A stretch of DNA of 32,532 nt from Avichristensenella sp031550095. GTDB lineage: Bacteria; Bacillota; Clostridia; Christensenellales; Aristaeellaceae. The translations under genes were made by a program, and so were the position numbers. Shown here piece by piece: positions 1-7,546 of this stretch. Position 1 is the first letter of the stretch, and every line of letters starts with the position of its first letter. The notes below the pieces were generated by a model. It made no database searches and was not told where the DNA came from. It saw nothing but the letters and a program-made list of their open reading frames with translations. The stretch lies in NCBI GenBank assembly GCA_031550095.1, contig JAVBOX010000109.1, forward strand, positions 1 through 32,532. Reading direction: 5' to 3'.

Positions 1-161
1 TATTACTCCGGCATCGAAAAGTCGGAAGAGAGGCACGAGAGATTTTTTCGCCCAGCAAGGAGCTGGAACGAGGCGTAGCAGCGCTACGCTGAGTGAAGGG
101 CGACGCCACTGGACGGAAAAAGATCCGTGCCAAATTCCGAATATTTGGTGCCGGAGTAATA
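1..161 (+). mobile_element. TA-flanked MITE-like element, family 3
   Basis: A 157-base element (3-159) lies between two TA dinucleotides (1-2 and 160-161). Its ends are inverted repeats: TTACTCCGGCA on the left and TGCCGGAGTAA on the right, with weaker pairing further in. It has no coding capacity. Inside, GGCACG (32-37) pairs with CGTGCC (126-131). Next comes a conserved internal loop (GAGAGAT on the left, AGATC on the right). A T-rich arm then pairs with an A-rich arm, and a perfect hairpin GCGTAGC-AGC-GCTACGC sits at 73-89. TA flanks point to mobilisation by an IS630/Tc1-type transposase. The right end matches, at 16 of 17 bases, the end of the IS630 remnant at 23548-23564. It lies downstream of the DegT gene and could also fold in that transcript. 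The left flank is at the window edge. Confidence 0.75.
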
Positions 162-230
162 TCTTACCGCTATACACCCAACGAATATCATCACAACGAG
201 TGTGCCGGGCACGGGTGCTTTACGGTCCTC

Positions 231-1451
231 CTATGACAAATCGCGCAGCTCGCCGCCGGACAAAATTGTTTTTAGGGTATCAATAATGAAACGCACCTGC
301 TCGTCCGTCAACAGCGTGTGGAGAGGAAGGGTGATCTCGTTGGCGTACTGGCTGTAGGCGTTGGGGAAATCCTTAATGTCAAAGCCCATGTTTTTGTAAG
401 CCGTGTGCATGGGCAGCGGCTTAAAATGCACATTGCAGGCTACGCCTGCCTCCGCCATCTTCACAATGATCTCATTCCTTCGTTGTTCCGTGGCGCCGGT
501 GATCCGCATCAGGTACAAATGGCCGTTCCCCTCAAAATCCCCTCCGAAGTGCTGAAGCCTACGGATCCCTAACGGCACCAGCGCTTCGTCATACATACGA
601 ATCATGCGCTTGCGCTTTGCCATTAATCCGTCAAAGCGGCTGATCTGCGCCAAACCCATTGCCGCCGTGATATCCGTCATGTTGCACTTCCACGCAGGGT
701 AGACAATGTCATACTCCCAGGCCCCCGGACGCATCTTGGCCAACGCGTCCTTGTTCTGTCCGTGAAGCGTATAAAGCATGAACTCGTTGTAGAGCGCGTC
801 GTTATCCAAGCCATCCCGATCATGCCAAACGATGGCCCCGCCTTCCGCCGTGGTCAAGTTTTTGACAGCGTGAAACGAAAAACAGCTCACATCCGCCACA
901 ACGCCGCACTTTTCCCCATGGTATATCGCGCCAAAGGAGTGCGCGGCGTCTCCCACGACGATGACGCGGTCAAACAGCTTTTGATATTCGTTATCGCTGG
1001 GATGATAGAGATGCTTTTTGCTCTCCAGCGCCTGATAAATGGGGTCATAATCGCACATTACGCCGCCGATATCCACAGGAATAACCACTTTTGTTCTCTC
1101 AGTGATGGCATCGGCGAGTTTCTCAGGATCCATGTGGAAGGAACCGGCAGCCACGTCCACCAGAACGATCTTTGCCCCGACATGATCAATCACCGACGCA
1201 GAAGCGGTGTAGGTATAAGCGCAGGTGATTACCTCATCACCCGGTCCGACGCCCAGCATCCGCAGCGTCAATTCCATCGCCGCCGTCGCGGAATTTAGAC
1301 ATACCGCTCTTGACGTGCCGCAGTATTCCGCGATCCTCTTTTCAAACAACTTTGTTTTGGGGCCGGTGGTAATCCACCCGGACTTTATCGCTTCGATGAC
1401 TTCCTGGATTTCAAGGTCCGTGATATCTGGTGGCGAAAACTGAATATTCAT
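231..1451 (-). CDS. DegT/DnrJ/EryC1/StrS-family PLP-dependent sugar aminotransferase
   Basis: A 406-residue protein of the usual length for this family, which transfers an amino group to keto-sugar nucleotides in the cytoplasm. The PLP-binding pattern is visible: VVGDAAHSFG with Asp168, and SFHAVKN with Lys197 as the expected Schiff-base lysine. The N-terminal GWITTGPKTKLFE is a typical DegT opening and the C-terminal part has the family's HFKPLPMHTAY-like segment. The ATG at 1449-1451 follows AAGGAAGG. A likely role is making an amino sugar for a surface polysaccharide. The PglF-like dehydratase encoded at 17999-19879 could supply a 4-keto substrate, but the two genes are 16 kb apart and the link is inference. 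The gene appears monocistronic, and a MITE lies 70 bases beyond its stop. The exact sugar substrate cannot be read from sequence. Confidence 0.9.
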   Translation of the reverse strand: MNIQFSPPDITDLEIQEVIEAIKSGWITTGPKTKLFEKRIAEYCGTSRAVCLNSATAAMELTLRMLGVGPGDEVITCAYTYTASASVIDHVGAKIVLVDVAAGSFHMDPEKLADAITERTKVVIPVDIGGVMCDYDPIYQALESKKHLYHPSDNEYQKLFDRVIVVGDAAHSFGAIYHGEKCGVVADVSCFSFHAVKNLTTAEGGAIVWHDRDGLDNDALYNEFMLYTLHGQNKDALAKMRPGAWEYDIVYPAWKCNMTDITAAMGLAQISRFDGLMAKRKRMIRMYDEALVPLGIRRLQHFGGDFEGNGHLYLMRITGATEQRRNEIIVKMAEAGVACNVHFKPLPMHTAYKNMGFDIKDFPNAYSQYANEITLPLHTLLTDEQVRFIIDTLKTILSGGELRDLS

Positions 1452-1893
1452 CTGTTAACAACCTTCCTTTGCGTGGTGGGAAGTGCGAAGCGCACGTCTG
1501 TAGGCAGTTTTTTGATTTCTTCCGACAAGCTTCGTCGTTATTCTCATAATAATTGCAAAAAATGAAACATGCCCATACAAAGCAGCATGTTTCAAAGCAA
1601 ACGAAAGTATATGAATCATTTTGTGTGGTTCGCTAACGCAAGCATAATATTCGCAGCAAAAGGTAAAGCAATTTATTTCTTTATTATTGAGAGTATTAAC
1701 AAAACAATCAACATTGTCGCGCAAAATGGAATAATACAGAAAAAGGTCTGCCGGATTTCATATGCATTCTATGTTTGGGTCACCAGTTTTGCGAAACAAG
1801 CCAAGCGATGCCTTGCGAGGAAAAAATATGCGGCGGCGCGTTTTATAAAGCCGGCGGGACATTCATGCCAACGCTGTTACTTGTTGCTACTTC
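1452..1893. other. Intergenic region, no convincing gene
   Basis: A divergent intergenic stretch, AT-richer than its surroundings, between the DegT start and the GntR promoter. Short open frames occur on both strands but have neither a ribosome-binding site nor recognisable protein content. The promoter of the DegT gene must lie in this region or overlap it; I see no strong consensus match for it. Confidence 0.5.
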
Positions 1894-1922
1894 TTGACGT
1901 TTTGGCATGAAAAGCGTATACT
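1894..1922 (+). promoter_or_regulatory. Sigma-A-type promoter of the tandem GntR gene
   Basis: TTGACG (1894-1899), a 17-base spacer and TATACT (1917-1922) form a near-consensus promoter reading toward the regulator at 2008. The predicted transcript start near 1929 gives a leader of about 80 bases that contains the operator-like dyad at 1945-1965. Confidence 0.7.
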
Positions 1923-1944
1923 AACCGATAACGATGTGTTGGCA

Positions 1945-1965
1945 TTGTTATCAACATTATAACAA
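1945..1965. promoter_or_regulatory. Candidate autoregulatory operator (inverted repeat)
   Basis: A perfect 7-base inverted repeat, TTGTTAT and ATAACAA, separated by 7 bases. It lies just downstream of the -10 box and upstream of the regulator's ribosome-binding site. This is where a GntR-type repressor would block its own promoter. Binding is inferred only from position and symmetry. Confidence 0.45.
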
Positions 1966-2007
1966 AATTCATCAAATGACGTTGCTTTATATCCAAAGGA
2001 GCTATCA

Positions 2008-3459
2008 ATGAACAACCGCCATCCGACCATGTACTCAAATCTTTATCAAGCGCTCACACAGGAAATCATATCAGGAACCCTGCATTATGGGGATCGCCTG
2101 CCCTCTGTGAAGCACTTGTGCAGCCAGTACAACGTTGGAATTCGGACAGCGACCGATGTTTTGAACGCCATGCGCACGGAAGGTTACATAAAAACGGAGA
2201 AGCGGAAAAGGGCCATTGTCATCTACAAGAAAAAAAAGGAGAACGATCTTGAGCCTGTTTTTCAGCTTTTTAACCAGCAATACGCGACCATAGAGATGCA
2301 AACCATCCTGCAATACCTATCCCCAAGGCTGTTTGCATTCGCCACCTCTTTGCAAAGCGAAGAAAGCATCAGCGCCATGAGAAAGGTGATCCGTGGCGTT
2401 AACTCGTCACCAGTGCGAAAGCAACTGCGCTTGGTGTATGAAATGGTTCAGGAACTCCTTGCCACGTGTGAAAATCCACTCATCCTGGATTTCTACGTCG
2501 GCGCAAACCGGATATCAGCCCAAACCATCATCGACGAGCAAATCCATCCGTTCATGACCTTCTTTAACGACGCGGAGAAAAAGTTAAAGGAATTCATTGA
2601 TCGAGTTTCCGAAAAAGACATACAAGCGGTGGAAAAGACCACAAAAATCATTTACAGGCGCCTACATAGCTCTATATCCGCGTATTACCAAGCCATGTCC
2701 GCAGCTTATCCCGAGTATCGCGACACGCCTCAGTCCCCGTTCACCTGGTACACAAAGCGGGCAAGCTCCTGCGCATACCTAAGCATTGCCAGACAGCTAA
2801 TCGATTCCATCAGATGCGGCCAATATTCCGACGGTTCTATCCTGCCCTCCATCGCAACGCTAGCGAAAACCCATAATGTCTCCCAGCAAACCGTTCATCG
2901 GGCGCTCATCGTCCTGCGAAACCTAGGCTTTATCCTCACGAAAAACGGCGTGGGTTCCTATGTTTCTCTGGGCAAGAATGAGGACGCAAAGATCAGCATT
3001 GTGGATGTGAACCTGAAGGAAGATGCTTTTTCCTATCTATGCAGCCTGCAGTTCATTGCCCTGACATGCAAAAGCGCCCTCAAAATCACCTTCGGCAGCC
3101 TTCAAGAGTCCCTCGTTTCGGAGATAGAGCAAATTGTGGCGAAACAGCAAGGACTCTTTATGTTCGACGAAATATGGCAGGCGGTGATTCGCGCCCAACC
3201 TGGCAGCGTCATGGAAGCCATATACGGACAGATCAACAGCATCATCGGCTGGAACAGCTATTTTGCGAATCTGCCCTTATACGCCACCAAAAACACCATT
3301 GCAAATCAGAAATGCGTTGGCTTGGTTGACTATCTGCGCACTGGCAAAAGAGACGCCTTTGCCGAAGCGATGGAGGAGGGCTTCCGGTACACTTTCTTCA
3401 CCATAAAAAAAGCTTTGCTTTCTTTAGGCGTTCATGACGCGACCAGGCTAACCCTCTAA
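2008..3459 (+). CDS. GntR-family regulator with two tandem winged-helix domains
   Basis: A 483-residue cytoplasmic transcription factor containing two GntR-type DNA-binding domains. The first spans about residues 9-73 (ALTQEIISGTLHYGDRLPSV, then a helix-turn-helix ending in MRTEGYI). The second spans about 257-322 (ARQLIDSIRCGQYSDGSILP, then TVHRALIVLRNLGFI and a GVGSYV wing). Each is followed by a helical region (about 80-250 and 325-480) that resembles an effector-binding domain but is not assigned. Typical GntR proteins have one such domain and 220-260 residues, so this reads as a covalent dimer. AAAGGAG precedes the ATG. The gene is convergent with the ABC exporter and overlaps its 3' end by 12 bases. 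Its position at the end of the peptide cassette suggests it may regulate that cassette, which is inference. Confidence 0.85.
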   Translation: MNNRHPTMYSNLYQALTQEIISGTLHYGDRLPSVKHLCSQYNVGIRTATDVLNAMRTEGYIKTEKRKRAIVIYKKKKENDLEPVFQLFNQQYATIEMQTILQYLSPRLFAFATSLQSEESISAMRKVIRGVNSSPVRKQLRLVYEMVQELLATCENPLILDFYVGANRISAQTIIDEQIHPFMTFFNDAEKKLKEFIDRVSEKDIQAVEKTTKIIYRRLHSSISAYYQAMSAAYPEYRDTPQSPFTWYTKRASSCAYLSIARQLIDSIRCGQYSDGSILPSIATLAKTHNVSQQTVHRALIVLRNLGFILTKNGVGSYVSLGKNEDAKISIVDVNLKEDAFSYLCSLQFIALTCKSALKITFGSLQESLVSEIEQIVAKQQGLFMFDEIWQAVIRAQPGSVMEAIYGQINSIIGWNSYFANLPLYATKNTIANQKCVGLVDYLRTGKRDAFAEAMEEGFRYTFFTIKKALLSLGVHDATRLTL

Positions 3460-5190
3460 CCAATCCCGCACCATATCATAAGAACCATCAACCCTGGGCA
3501 CTTCCACAAGAACCCCGTCTTGAATTCTGCAGCAACGGTTGCATATCCGAATCGGAGACGGCCTATGAGAAATCACGATGCATGTGCTGAGCCATGGCAG
3601 CTCATTGAGCTTGGAGATGATAGTTTCCTCCGTATTCAAGTCCAAAGCGGAGGAGGCTTCGTCCAAAATTAGGATTGGACGCTTGCGTAAGAGCGCCCGA
3701 GCAATGGCGATACGTTGCGCTTCTCCTTCAGAAATGGTGCCGCCGCTTTCAGTAAGCACCGTATCCAATTCTTTCGGCAGCCTAAATACAAAATCCGCAT
3801 CCGCATACCGCAGGGCTTCACGCATCTCCTCATCCGTGGCCTTGTCATCGCCGATTCTTAAGTTCTCACGAATGGTGCCCGACATGAGCGTATTCCCTTG
3901 CGCCACATAACAAAACGAAGCGCGGCTTCTCGAATCGGTACTCTGGGTGCCGCCCTTTTCATTGTAGAGATAGATCCCGCCTTCGGTAGGTTCCACCAAG
4001 CCAAGCAAGAGCCTCGCCAATGTTGTTTTGCCCGCCCCACTCTCCCCAATGACAGCCAGACGGTCTCCCGGCTTCACATCAAAGGAAGCGTTGCTCAGGA
4101 TGGTGTCTTCCCCATAGGCAAAGCTCAGCCCTTGAATGCGGATGCCTAGCGGCCCTTCCAAAGAGGAAAATCCCGGGGCCAGTTCCCGCTCTAGCTCATC
4201 CGCTTCCATAATGCGGCCGGCGGAAGCGAAAATGGCAATGCACTTTGGCACCAACGTTTGCAAACTCATTATCTGTGATTGAATCTGGCTAGAAAGAGAT
4301 AGAAATACGGTCATCGTCCCAAAGCTAACGCTTCCCGTGGACATTCGATAGAGGCCCCAGCCAAATGCAATCATATACGCAAGGCTGAAGAAAAGACCTG
4401 TTCCAATTCGAATGAAGATGTTCAGTTTTCCACGCTCGCGTAGAATCTTAAATCGATCTCTCCGAATTTCCCAAAGCTTTTCCTCGCATGAAAGCTCCTG
4501 TTCAAACGCTTTCAAAATCGCTATATTTGCCAAGCTTTCCTGCAAGAAGGATTGTGAATGCGCATCATTTTCTTTAATTCTTACATGCAATTTACTAAGG
4601 CGCCTTCTGTAGAACACACTAAACAATAGGCTTACCGGGCCTATTACCAATGCCGCCAACGCCAACACAGGCTCATAGTGATAAAGCAAGAAGAAGGAGG
4701 ATCCTATGCCCATCGCTACAGTAAGCAGGCTCGGGATTATTTCCGCGATGCCATTGGACACGACTTCAACGTCGCTACCCATACGAGTGGTCCAATCTCC
4801 CGTATGAAGCGCGGCAACCTGTCGCCATCGCCCCCTTAAAATTTTCAAATACATGCTCATCCGCATTTCCAAGCAGAAACGCTCGCTGACCATGATATAC
4901 AGATAAGTGCGAAACGCACCGAAGCCCAGGTTTAGCAAATGCGCGGCAATCATCAGGGCAAACCCGAGCGCATGAAAACCTTCTTGGTTGACCGTAACCT
5001 GATCAATCAAACTCTTGGTGAACAAAATGCTTACTAGCCCAAGCCCCACCGTGGCAAAATCCACAAGCAGCACAAACAATATGCGCTTCATATGGGGGCG
5101 TGATTCTTTCACCAACCAGTTCCATTTATTTCTAAAATCAAGGCTTATTTGAAAAGCCGATTTCTTCTTATGGTTTTGTTTCTGTCTCAC
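3448..5190 (-). CDS. ABC exporter, fused membrane and ATPase half-transporter
   Basis: A 580-residue type IV ABC exporter half-molecule acting in the cytoplasmic membrane, expected to work as a homodimer. Residues 35-330 form the six-helix membrane domain. The ATPase domain shows Walker A GESGAGKTT (382-390), Q-loop Gln431, Walker B ILILDE (506-511) followed by ASSALD, and H-loop His542. The signature motif is ISEGEAQ (486-492) instead of LSGGQ. There is no N-terminal C39 peptidase domain, so leader removal would need a separate protease; the S26-type protein encoded at 8722-9240 is a candidate. Its ATG overlaps the stop of the HprK/PqqD gene by four bases, so the two are translationally coupled. 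It most likely exports the modified product of the precursor at 6821-6982. Family assignment is firm; substrate is inferred. Confidence 0.9.
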   Translation of the reverse strand: MRQKQNHKKKSAFQISLDFRNKWNWLVKESRPHMKRILFVLLVDFATVGLGLVSILFTKSLIDQVTVNQEGFHALGFALMIAAHLLNLGFGAFRTYLYIMVSERFCLEMRMSMYLKILRGRWRQVAALHTGDWTTRMGSDVEVVSNGIAEIIPSLLTVAMGIGSSFFLLYHYEPVLALAALVIGPVSLLFSVFYRRRLSKLHVRIKENDAHSQSFLQESLANIAILKAFEQELSCEEKLWEIRRDRFKILRERGKLNIFIRIGTGLFFSLAYMIAFGWGLYRMSTGSVSFGTMTVFLSLSSQIQSQIMSLQTLVPKCIAIFASAGRIMEADELERELAPGFSSLEGPLGIRIQGLSFAYGEDTILSNASFDVKPGDRLAVIGESGAGKTTLARLLLGLVEPTEGGIYLYNEKGGTQSTDSRSRASFCYVAQGNTLMSGTIRENLRIGDDKATDEEMREALRYADADFVFRLPKELDTVLTESGGTISEGEAQRIAIARALLRKRPILILDEASSALDLNTEETIISKLNELPWLSTCIVISHRPSPIRICNRCCRIQDGVLVEVPRVDGSYDMVRDWLEG

Positions 5191-6314
5191 GGAATATCTT
5201 CTTCCAGTACGCCTATTTCGCGCATCTTTTGTAGGAAGCTATCCAAATCCTTTGATGCCGTCTCCCGATCCACATCAAATTCCCCCAGGACCAAGCCCAA
5301 TAAATCTTCCTTGGAGATCGATTCCTTCATGTGGTTCCAAATAAATTCAGAAACCTCATTGAGCACGAGAGCGCCATTGAAGCTGTTGATGCTCTCGTTA
5401 ACCGGCATCACGATATGTTCATCCATAATGTTCCGTACAGTGAATTCACCTTTAATCCTCATGTCACTTGCAACCTCCTCTATTTGTTTCATTCCCATTG
5501 GGTCAAACAAGAGATGATGTGTATATATCACCAGACTTTCATCCATACCTCCAAACATACGGTAGATGGGAACATTGTTGATGATGCCCATGACAACACC
5601 CATCGCCGCATGAACGGCGTTTTCATCCCACATGGGAATGAGGCATTGCCGCATCAACACATCCCGCGCTTGTTTAGCGGATAATTTCCGAAGGCGATTA
5701 AAGGGTGCTCGCCGCACCTCTAAAATAGCTGTCAGCTCCGCTTCCGTCTGCGTAAAGATCTGCTCCTTGCCATCCCACGGAATGCCGCAAGCGACCGCCC
5801 CGTCCTCCGTCAACCGGATCACAGGTCGATCGCCACTGATCATCTTTGCATCTAGACAACTCACCCATTGGTTTGCGCGAGTGGACTTTCCCGTTCCGGA
5901 GGGAGCCGTAAAGGCCACGGCTTTCCCATTCAGCACAACGCAGGCTGAATGAAGCGAAATACCCTTATGATATGGTAATACACATTCCAGCGCCGTCCGA
6001 ACCAGGTGCATCAGTTTGATCGAGCAGGCTGATGCGTCCTCACCGAGCGGATAACAGGCAGTCATGGTGTTATAGTCCTCAGTGACAAAAAGTGATACCG
6101 ACGGAGAATTCATGGCGACATACATCTTTCCGCCTGTTGCCCTATAGCAAGCCAATTCATTTGTCTGGAATAAACAATTATATACTGGAACACTTTGTTT
6201 TTCCACAAAGCACAGCTCGATCTCTCGGGTATAAGGCAACTCTCGTGAAAAATGAAGCAAAGGCTCAAGTAAAGCTGAGGATGAAATCTTAATCCCGGCA
6301 AAATAGAAATCCAT
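5187..6314 (-). CDS. HPr-kinase-like domain fused to a PqqD/RRE-type domain
   Basis: A 375-residue cytoplasmic protein. Residues about 118-265 resemble the HPr kinase C-terminal domain: LHSACVVLNGKAVAF, the P-loop PSGTGKST (138-145), SGDRPVIR with Asp162, and GIPWDGK (178-183). Residues about 290-370 match the PqqD fold, with FTVRNIMDEHIVMPV, ALVLNEVSEFIWNHM and a C-terminal helix ending in LQKMREIGVL. PqqD-like domains bind RiPP leader peptides, and HprK-like kinases occur in some RiPP pathways; in paeninodin the kinase phosphorylates a Ser of the precursor. Here both are in one chain, so a kinase carrying its own recognition element is the simplest reading. The start has no strong ribosome-binding site. 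It lies 506 bases downstream of the precursor gene, beyond a terminator, and overlaps the ABC gene by four bases. Confidence 0.85.
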   Translation of the reverse strand: MDFYFAGIKISSSALLEPLLHFSRELPYTREIELCFVEKQSVPVYNCLFQTNELACYRATGGKMYVAMNSPSVSLFVTEDYNTMTACYPLGEDASACSIKLMHLVRTALECVLPYHKGISLHSACVVLNGKAVAFTAPSGTGKSTRANQWVSCLDAKMISGDRPVIRLTEDGAVACGIPWDGKEQIFTQTEAELTAILEVRRAPFNRLRKLSAKQARDVLMRQCLIPMWDENAVHAAMGVVMGIINNVPIYRMFGGMDESLVIYTHHLLFDPMGMKQIEEVASDMRIKGEFTVRNIMDEHIVMPVNESINSFNGALVLNEVSEFIWNHMKESISKEDLLGLVLGEFDVDRETASKDLDSFLQKMREIGVLEEDIP

Positions 6315-6525
6315 ACTGTTTCAACTTGCCATGTCCATTGCCTGTGCAATAACAGCCAGTGCCGAATCAAAGGGAATGGCCAAACCGAATGAAAGACAAG
6401 AGAATTTTTACAGCCGCTCACTCACTCGGATTCCTCTTCGCAAAAACATGGCATTAGTGAACATTTCTGCCCACTTTCTCCTTTATCATTTGTTCAGCGC
6501 TCTTTACAACCATGTTCAGGAGTTC

Positions 6526-6556
6526 AAAAAAGGGGCTGAAGAATTATCTTCAGCCC
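6526..6556 (-). terminator. Rho-independent terminator downstream of precursor gene
   Basis: On the minus strand a perfect 10-bp stem, GGGCTGAAGA with TCTTCAGCCC (6533-6556), has a 4-base loop and is followed directly by six T residues (6526-6531 read as A on the plus strand). It would end or attenuate transcripts carrying the precursor before the kinase and exporter genes, giving more precursor than enzyme mRNA. A LoaP-type factor could allow read-through. Confidence 0.8.
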
Positions 6557-6774
6557 GGTACAGTCAGATTAAGAGCGCATCCGTTCGCCCAATAGGAACG
6601 ACATTATGGAAGTTAATGATGGCAAAGTGGGTCTTGAATATTCTGACTATCTGTATATGCTCAAGACTACGGCAGTATCCAGCACCCTTTTCAAAGCCAA
6701 CCTTTTCGTTCCGAAATTCCTCTTTTTGGTGGATGGCAGCGCAGTTCTATCTACAGATAAGATAGAATCGGGAA

Positions 6775-6799
6775 GAGCTGAAGACGCTCTCTTCAGCTC
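6775..6799 (-). other. Hairpin just after precursor stop codon
   Basis: A 10-bp stem, GAGCTGAAGA with TCTTCAGCTC and a 5-base loop, begins 21 bases after the precursor stop. It has no T-run after it on the minus strand, so it looks like a 3'-end protector or processing site and not a terminator. Its stem sequence nearly repeats that of the terminator at 6533-6556. Confidence 0.55.
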
Positions 6800-6820
6800 C
6801 CCAAAAACAAAATCAGAAGC

Positions 6821-6982
6821 TTAGTTTGCGATCAGACTCGAGGGATCGCCAACCGGGGATGTTGAACAGCCAGGAATCGCATATTGGAAGGTTTGACAAT
6901 AAATCCCGCTAGCTGCGGCAATCTGCTCTTGATACCGGAATTCCACTTTTTCAATGGATGGCGCATTGTAAGAACGTTTCAT
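6821..6982 (-). CDS. Putative RiPP precursor peptide, 53 residues
   Basis: A short gene whose ATG (6980-6982) follows a strong AAAGGAG with 8-base spacing. The product starts MKRSYNAPSIEKVEFRYQEQ, continues IAAASGIYCQTFQYAIPGCS and ends TSPVGDPSSLIAN. The first 22 or so residues look like a leader (YNAPxIEKVEF, then a charged segment). The rest is a core rich in Ser, Thr, Gly and Pro with two cysteines, Cys29 and Cys39. No homolog is claimed by name. Context makes the assignment: radical SAM/SPASM, HprK/PqqD, S26 peptidase and ABC exporter genes flank it on the same strand. Cys29 and Cys39 are candidates for radical SAM crosslinks and the Ser/Thr residues for phosphorylation; both are inference. 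It is small enough to be skipped by automatic gene callers. It is followed by two hairpins, one a terminator. Confidence 0.8.
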   Translation of the reverse strand: MKRSYNAPSIEKVEFRYQEQIAAASGIYCQTFQYAIPGCSTSPVGDPSSLIAN

Positions 6983-7238
6983 TTTTTTCTCTCCTTTATT
7001 ATTCTCGTCGTGCGAATGGGTACCAACCTTTCATGGGTTCAAAGTCAACCGCGCCGTTTCGATGAAGTTCTCTCCTGTAGACTCATGGCACTCAAACGAA
7101 ATTCTCTTCACTTTTTCCCATATGCGTAATCTCAACGATCTGATACACCTTGGTAGATCAAAGCCTTAAGGCTTGAAGAAATTACTCCATTTTCCGCACA
7201 AAGCAAAATTCACAAATTTAGCCGAGTGCATCACCTCC

Positions 7239-7508
7239 TTAAGACCCATCAAGACCACCCACTTTGCAATAACCTCGCACTTTCCTTCTTATTTGTCTTA
7301 AATGATGGAGCAGTGCTTCCTTATTGCCATGCTGTTCAACAAAGCCCTTTGGGTTCACGTATACTCGATCATCGGGATACATGGACATGAGATGTGAAGA
7401 TTCCACCGTTTCATGGTTTTCGAGGATATTGTCTTCTACTCACTATGGCTGGGTGTATGAGCACCGTTACGAGAAGAAAACTTCTTTATTTAAAATGAAT
7501 GTGTTCAT
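7239..7508 (-). pseudogene. Unidentified, probably decayed coding remnant
   Basis: Downstream of the radical SAM stop, one minus-strand frame reads MNTFILNKEVFF, hits stops, then reopens as VEDNILENHETVESSH and MSMYPDDRVYVNPKGFVEQH up to a TAA at 7239-7241. The interrupted middle is open one frame over (RNGAHTPSHSE), so one inserted and one missing base would give a single protein of about 90 residues. Only the part from ATG 7388 (49 codons) is intact. I recognise no family. An overlapping 27-codon frame starting at ATG about 7252 continues toward the precursor. It could be a decayed member of the peptide cassette or a small live gene. Confidence 0.3.
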
Positions 7509-7546
7509 TGCGGAACCCATTCATCTAATTTTTGCAATCTCTTTGG

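Larger units (their letters stand above)
6315..6820. other. Gap between precursor and kinase genes
   Basis: On the operon strand this 506-base stretch holds two hairpins (6775-6799 and a terminator at 6526-6556) and no convincing gene. Overlapping open frames of 72 and 144 codons exist on the plus strand, antisense to the operon, but have no clear ribosome-binding site or recognisable content. Kinase and exporter genes are therefore expressed by read-through or from a promoter I cannot identify here. Confidence 0.5.

Noticed and set aside
1455..1724. An 89-codon minus-strand frame upstream of the DegT gene
   Set aside because: No ribosome-binding site, cysteine- and histidine-rich composition without a motif; treated as intergenic.
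6606..6824. A 72-codon plus-strand frame beside the precursor gene
   Set aside because: It is antisense to the precursor 3' end and the hairpin, has no good ribosome-binding site and no recognisable content.
7020..7050. Separate promoter directly upstream of the precursor gene
   Set aside because: TTGACT with a 17-base spacer leads to TGGTAC, a poor -10 box; another pairing would start transcription inside the ribosome-binding site.
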